Below, piece by piece: positions 58,111 to 64,000 of a stretch of DNA of 64,000 bases (position 1 is its first letter; each line of letters starts with the position of its first letter). The DNA comes from Castor canadensis (lineage: Eukaryota > Chordata > Mammalia > Rodentia > Castoridae). Both the position numbers and the translations under genes were made by a program. The notes under the pieces were generated by a model. The model saw nothing but the letters and a program-made list of their open reading frames with translations. It was not told the DNA's origin and searched no databases. The stretch spans positions 12,239,501-12,303,500 of the forward strand of contig NC_133397.1 of assembly GCF_047511655.1 (NCBI RefSeq), given 5' to 3'.

Positions 58111-59334
58111 TAAAAAATAAAATCTACTCTCAAATAGGATAGGAAGTAGAGTTATAATAAGGTTAATGATAATTTCTGCTTAGTGACTAGACCACAGCAA
58201 ATTCTTCATTCTTCTTTCTGTCTTCCTAAAAAATACAAACTTTTAAAAAATATGTAACTATTTATTTGTAAATAAAAATACAATATTTTAAATGTCGCTT
58301 CCAGCTTGATAAGTGCCTGTCTTGCAAAACTCAGATGCCCAAAGATGCCACCTAGTAATGTACATCCCACCAATACTTGTACTTGGGACATGCACACAAA
58401 TTTCAGGCTTGCACACGCTAGTTGCTCCTATGAGCTTTTTGAGTTTTATTAATCCTTGCTGCCACAGGAGGTGGTTGGTAGTGTTTGTTCTGTTTCTGAC
58501 ATTCATTTGTGTTTTCCCTTCTCCTTGATGTTGGTCAAAGCCTCCATTTAGGATCTAGTTAAAACATCATTAAACACCATTCAGTCCTTCTTTGTCATCA
58601 TTAAAATGGACATTAAGCCAGGCAGGAATTCTCAACCACCCCGGGGGTACCTTGGACAAGATGCCAAGCAAGGACACAGGACCATTTATCATTTCAGTTT
58701 GCTTTCCTCCAAGGGGATTTTCAATACACATTCTGATTTTCACCTTCATAGAATTTCAACTAATTTTTAAACTAAATTATCAGGATGCACTAGGTAAGCC
58801 AATTATCCAAGGCTAGCCTCTGAGTGCAGTCATGATCTTTTTTCCCACGTAATAGATAATTCTACTTAGAAGCCAGCAGCAGATGCTGAGACTCATTCAG
58901 TCCCATGCTGTTTGATGGTAGGAAGCCAATTCTATCAATGGTTTTGATTTTTTTCTTTTAATGTTTGTTTCATTTATTCATGATTTTCAAATTCAAGCAT
59001 ATCTTATAATTCCCCATCACTACCATTCTGATTTTATTAATTTGTGCTATTTATTTGAAGGAGATGGACATTTGTTTTCATATTTCAGTCATTGTCTTTG
59101 TTAAATTTTTTTTCTTGTCAGTTACATCTTTCTCTAGGAATCAGTAGGTAGACTTAATGTAAAGAGCCTCTGTTAATAGCCTGGGCTCCAACCCAGATTT
59201 TCTGAGCTTCTAATCTCATCAGATTGTCTGGTGGGTTATTGTGAGTCTCTTCAATGGAGAGCACATTAAAGACAAAAAATATCTCTACCCAACTCCACAT
59301 ATTAAGCATGACTCTCAGCGGGATGACAGTAAAG
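58111..59334. other. No recognised feature
   Basis: Short chance open frames only. Confidence 0.45.
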
Positions 59335-59560
59335 GCTGAAGACTAGTAAGAAGCAAAATGAAAAGAGCTTAAGTTTTGGCTTTTGATCTAAGTTCAAATC
59401 ACAGCTCCACAATACACTATACTGCATGATTTTAGTCAGATTACCCAAGCTACCCTCGTGTCAGTTCACCTCTATAAAGTTCAGATGAAAGACCTGACTT
59501 AGAGAACTGTCATGAAGGTTTACAAAGTAATGTTTTAAAAGTGCAGAACATAATGGAAAG
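59335..59560 (+). repeat. MIR SINE
   Basis: MIR-like order: 'gatctaagttcaaatcacag', 'gattttagtcagattaccca', 'gagaactgtcatgaaggttt'. Confidence 0.65.
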
Positions 59561-60360
59561 CTTAACATGACATTATTTTGTACCTCCACCTTTGTAAGAT
59601 GCCTCTCTGCAACAGATGCTCTCACACTGCATACCATTGACAATTTCTCTATTAGCCATAGTAACCCCTTCCAACAATGATGACTCCAAAGTGTTACTCC
59701 CAACAGCAAAGACAATCAGAAGAAGTGATCACACTCAGACACAGCCTTCAGAAGTGACAGTTCCAAATAGTCATTGCCATTGAAGAGTCTCCATAGGTCT
59801 CATCATCACATGCCCTGTGGTCCATAGCACAGGGACTCCCTCAATTCTTTCTTTCTGGAAAACAGAGCATACCACTGATCTGTGCTAGAAGATTCTACCA
59901 CCCATTCCTTTAGGGGCTAATTCACTAGGGAAATCTTGATATATCTTCACTTCTCCCACATGATTTTCTGATGCCCACTCAAATCAGTGACATAACCACT
60001 TTCTCCAAGTGTCCCTTCCCAAGTCCAGTCTCTCCTCCTGGAGGTGCCTTAGGTATCCAGTACAAATACCCAGGGTTTTGACCAGAACCCTCTGAGTCCA
60101 ATGTTTTCCTCAAAGCACCAATAGTTATGAGAAAGTTAAACTACCACTAAGAATGATTTTTTATAATTGAAGTGTTATAAATGCCAACAAGTAAAAATAT
60201 TATAACTTGTTTCATGAAGGTTTGAGAATATAGACAAGAAAGATGAATATCTTCTCTTTAAACCATTCTCTGGCCAGCCCAAACAAATAAGATAATCTAT
60301 TTCCAGAGAAATTCTACAAGGAAGTTATCACAGACTCACAAAGTTAGTTCCTTGGTATTT
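59561..60360. other. No recognised feature
   Basis: Nothing supported. Confidence 0.45.
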
Positions 60361-60797
60361 AATATTGTTTGAGGAGTGTCTCTCAAAGGCTCATATATAA
60401 AGGCTAGATCATCAAGGTGGAAGTGTTAGGAGGTGTGTTGGAAGTTCTAGAAATGAGATCTCATGGAAAATGTTTAGGTCATTGAGGGTTTGCCTCTGAA
60501 GACGATTGTGGGACTCTGGATCCCATTCTCACTCTCACTTTCACTCTTGGGAGACACTCACAGGAGATTCTCTCTTAAGATGCTCTCCATTTCTTCCTAA
60601 CTGGAAATATGAATACTCACTCTGACATGTATGCCCTTCATGATGTACTGCTCTCACCAAAAGTTTAAACAAATATAGCCACCTGATGTTGGACTTGAGT
60701 CTCCACGACCATAAGCCAAAATAAATCTCTCTTTAACTCATAAGTAGCTTGTGTCAGATATTTTATTGTAATGATGGGAAGGTGACTAATACAATAT
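60361..60797 (+). repeat. MaLR solo LTR, sense, with AATAT target duplication
   Basis: LTR about 60366-60792, starting TGTTTGAGGAGTGTCTCTCA and ending GACTAATAC, with AATAT on both sides (60361-60365, 60793-60797). Contains AATAAA near 60720. Confidence 0.8.
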
Positions 60798-61109
60798 AAT
60801 AAATACCCACTAAGAAAAGGTTTGCCTGTTTCTTTTCTAAAACTATAAAAATCCTTCAACTCTCAAAAATTCCTAAACTTGAACTATTGAGAATACTAAT
60901 ATTTTGAGAGCCCAATATGAAGATCTATGTGGTTGTTATGTTGAGAGTAGGCTCCATAAATAATGTAGGAGGTAATTGGTAAGGCCAAAACTGAAGGGTG
61001 TTACATCTCTAGCAATAGAGACATGCACAGAGACAGATAGATGATTGATAGATAGATAGATAGTTTATATTTTACTCTTCTGAAGTACAAATGAATTCTC
61101 TCATGGGAG
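60798..61109. other. No gene; short (GATA)n near 61040-61065
   Basis: About six GATA-type units. Otherwise nothing. Confidence 0.5.
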
Positions 61110-62353
61110 AAGAAGGGATGGCATTATACATGAATACAAAATATTCCACCACATTCACCTTCCTATTCCCTTTCCTTATATCCTCCTCCCTCCCACTGCT
61201 ACCAACACTCAAACAGGAACTGTTTTACCCTCCTGGTTTCCATTTTTGAAAAAAATAATTTTGTTTGTTTCAGATAGCTATATAGGGAGTTTCATTGTGA
61301 CATTTCCATGTATATATGTATTATAACCTAAATTGGTTCATCCCCTCTATTTTTCTCCTTTTTTACCTTAGTCCTTTTCTTACGGTGATTTCAACAGATT
61401 TAAAAATTCTATATTCATTCTTGTATAGAAAGTACATCAACCATATTCACCTTCTTAACTTCCCTCTTATACCCTCCCTCTCTTGTATGTGACCTCCCCT
61501 TAGCGTGACCTGTTTTTCATTAATATTTCTTATATTTTTATTGGGTCTATTTTCCACACATGAGAGAAAACATGTGGCCTTTGGCATTCTGCACTTGGCT
61601 AATTCCATTTAATTTGATGTTCTCCAGTTCCATTCATTTACCTGCAAACAACAAAATTTCATTCTTCTTTATGGCTGAATAAAATTCCATTACATATAAA
61701 TACCACATTTTCTTAATCAGTACTGAGGCAACTTGGCTATTTCCATAGCTTAGCTATTGTGAATAGTGCTGCAATAAACATGGGTGTGCAGGTGCCTTTA
61801 TTGTAACCTGACTTACATTCTTTCAAGTATATTCCTAGGAGTGGTATTGCTGGATCATATGACAGTTCTATTTTTAGTTTTTTGAGCAGCCTCCATATTG
61901 TTTTCCACAGTAGTTGCACTAATTTACATTACCACCAACAGTGTCTGAGAGTTCCTTTTCTCCACATCCTTGCCAACATTTGCTGTTGGTGGTGTTCTTG
62001 ATGATAGCCATTCTAACTGGAGTAAGGTGGAATCTTAACATGGTTCTGATTTACATTTCCTTTATGGCCAGTGATGTTGAACATTTCTTCATGTGTCTGG
62101 CCATTTGGACTTCTTCCTCTGAAAAAGCTCTGTTCAGTTCATTTGCCCATTTCTTCATTGGGTCACTGATTTTGGGGGGAGTTTAGTTTTTTGAGCTCTC
62201 TGTATATTCTGGTTATTAATCCCTTGTTAGTTGTATAGCAAGCAAAGATTTCCTCCCCTTCTGTGAGCTGCCTCTTCAGTCTGGTGATCATTTCTTTCAT
62301 TGTGCAGAAGCTTTTTATTTTCATGTAGTCTTATTTGTTTTAGACTGTTTCTT
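61110..62353 (-). repeat. Older L1 3' end, antisense, interrupted by a younger L1
   Basis: Minus-strand ORF2 C-terminus (61737-61919 codes ...[10 protein letters not shown]...) and 3' UTR. It is diverged from the young family and truncated. The younger L1 sits in it at 62354. Confidence 0.8.
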
Positions 62354-63767
62354 TTTTATTATTTCTTTTATTCATATGTATATACAATGTTTGGGTCATT
62401 TCTCCCCCTCTTCCCCTGCCCCCTTCTTTTCCTTCCCCTCTCCCTGTCCTCACCCCACCCCCTTGCTACCAGGCAGAAACTATTTTGCCCTTATCTCTAA
62501 TTTTGATGTCTTCTCGAACTAACCTTTTCTCTAGTTCCTTGTCCCCTTCTCCTATTGGTCTCTGTTGCTTTAAAGTATCTGCTTTAGTTTCTCTGCATTG
62601 AGGGCAACAAATGCTAGCTAATTTTTTGGGTGTCTTACCTATCCTCATATCTCCCTTGTGTGCTCTCGCTTTATCATGTGATCAAAGTCCAATCCCTTTG
62701 TTGTGTTTGCCCTTGATCTAATGTCCGCATATGAGGGAGAACATACAATTTTTGGTCTTTTGAGCCAGGCTAACCTCACTAAGAATGATGTTCTCCACTT
62801 CCATCCATTTACTTGCAAATGATAAGATTTCATTCTTCTTCAGGGCTGCATAAAATTCCATTGTGTATAAATACCACATTTTCTTAATCCATTCGTCAGT
62901 AGTGGGGCATCTTGGCTGTTTCCATAACTTGGCTATTGTGAATAGCGCCGCAATAAACATGGGTGTGCAGGTGCCTCTGGAGTAACCTGTGTCCCAGTCT
63001 TTTGGGTATATCCCCAAGAGTGGTATTGCTGGATCATATGGTAGATCAATGTTTAGCTTTTTAAGGAGCCTCCAAATTTTTTTCCAGAGTGGTTGTACTA
63101 GTTTACATTCCCACAAGCAGTATAAAAGGGTTCCTTTCCCCACCCCCCCAGCATCCTCGCCAACACCTGTTGTCAGTGGTGTTGCTAATGATGGCTATTC
63201 TAACAGGGGTGAGCTGGAATCTTAGTGTGGTTTTAATTTGCATTTCCTTTATGGCTAGAGATGGTCAGCATTTTTTCATGTGTTTTTTAGCCATTTGAAT
63301 TTCTTCTTTTGAGAAAGTTCTGTTTAGTTCACTTGCCCATTTCTTTACTGGTTCATTAATTTTGGGAGAGTTTAGTTTTTTGAGTTCCCTATATATTCTG
63401 GTTATCAGTCCTTTGTCTGAGGTATAGCTGGCAAATATTTTCTCCCACTCTGTGGGTGTTCTCTTCAGTTTAGAGACCATTTCTTTTGATGAACAGAAGC
63501 TTTTTTAGTTTTATGAGGTCCCATTTATCTATGCTATCTCTTAGTTGCTATGCTGCTGGGGTTCCATTGAGAAAGTTCTTACCTGTACCTACTAACTCCA
63601 GAGTATTTCCTACTCTTTCCTGTACCAACTTTAGAGTTTGAGGTCTGATATTAAGGTCCTTGATCCATTTTGAGTTAATATTGGTATAGAGTGATAAACA
63701 TGGATCTAGTTTCAGTTTTTTGCAGACTGCTAACCAGTTTTCCCAGCAGTTTTTGTTGAAGAGACTG
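62354..63767 (-). mobile_element. Young 5'-truncated L1, antisense, 15-bp target duplication
   Basis: Minus-strand copy of the same L1 family as the array. It includes ORF2 C-terminal segments (63265-63480 and 62718-63143, ending ICGH) and the 3' UTR with G-rich tract (about 62395-62465) and A-rich tail at the left. It is flanked by TTTAGACTGTTTCTT at 62339-62353 and 63768-63782. The 5' end corresponds to about 11321 in the array. It lacks roughly 120 bp of 3' UTR present at 12565-12690. Confidence 0.93.
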
Positions 63768-63804
63768 TTTAGACTGTTTCTTGATTACCCTTTGAATGGG
63801 ATAA

Positions 63805-63898
63805 TAAATGTCCTAGCACTTATGAGGCAGAGCAGAAGGGTTGCAAGTTGAAAGCCAACCTGAGCTACATAGCAAGACCCTGTCTCAAAAAAACAAAA
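63805..63898 (+). repeat. B1/7SL-like SINE fragment
   Basis: 'gcacttatgaggcagagcag' then 'aacctgagctacatagcaag' and 'accctgtctcaaaaaaac' match the B1-type monomer 3' half. Confidence 0.65.
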
Positions 63899-64000
63899 AG
63901 GGGGAACAAATGGCTCTGGAGGAGAAAGACATTCTCTCTCACTCTAGTGGGTCAATTTCCATTGATCAGAAGGCCTGAAACAGACAAGAACACCAAGAGA
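63899..64000. other. No recognised feature
   Basis: Nothing supported in the last 100 bases. Confidence 0.4.

Overview
ORGANISM AND NATURE OF THE WINDOW. This is mammalian nuclear DNA, intergenic or intronic. I found no host protein-coding exon, tRNA or rRNA gene. The young L1 family, the tRNA-derived ID-type SINEs and the long composite 'CORE plus tRNA-like' SINEs point to a rodent. The composite SINEs suggest a castorimorph (beaver-like) rodent, but that rests on recognising repeats by eye and was not checked by search. LAYOUT. Positions 1-12849 hold a tandem array of L1 sequence punctuated by three U6 snRNA copies (1625-1731, 4484-4590, 7344-7450). The period is 2859-2860 bp. Each unit is U6, then a 5'-truncated L1 ORF1, then ORF2. 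The last unit runs on through ORF2 to a 3' UTR and poly-A tail. Diagnostic bases show that the middle ORF2 copies are recombinants between an older L1 (copy A) and the L1 of a U6-L1 chimera (copy D), with different breakpoints. This is the signature of repeated unequal crossing-over. Positions 13500-19800 are an ancient L1 broken up by SINEs, LTRs, a 68-bp antisense L1 tip with target-site duplications, and an internal ~147-bp duplication. Positions 19800-46217 are ordinary old mammalian sequence with MIR, L2, MER5-like, MaLR/MLT1 and L1M fragments plus simple repeats. Positions 46218-54854 are a complete gammaretrovirus-like endogenous provirus on the + strand, 8637 bp long, with 4-bp target duplications (GCGT). 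Its two 408-bp LTRs are identical by eye. It has a tRNA-Thr-type primer site, a polypurine tract, and gag, pro, pol and env. Positions 54855-64000 are old repeats, a MaLR solo LTR inside a MIR, and a young antisense L1 nested in an older antisense L1 with a 15-bp target duplication. HOW THE PARTS WORK TOGETHER. No cellular pathway is encoded here. The functional units are selfish elements. All L1 copies are dead: stops, frameshifts, and a changed RT active site in the only copy that reaches it. The provirus has its control signals intact (LTRs, PBS, PPT, TATA, AATAAA, a predicted UGA read-through pseudoknot) but its genes are broken by an in-frame stop in gag, a frameshift and a stop in pol, and a frameshift at the SU/TM boundary. 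It looks like a very recent integration of an already defective genome, or one whose breaks are partly sequencing errors. The most unusual features are the recombining U6-L1 array and the contrast between identical LTRs and broken genes in the provirus.
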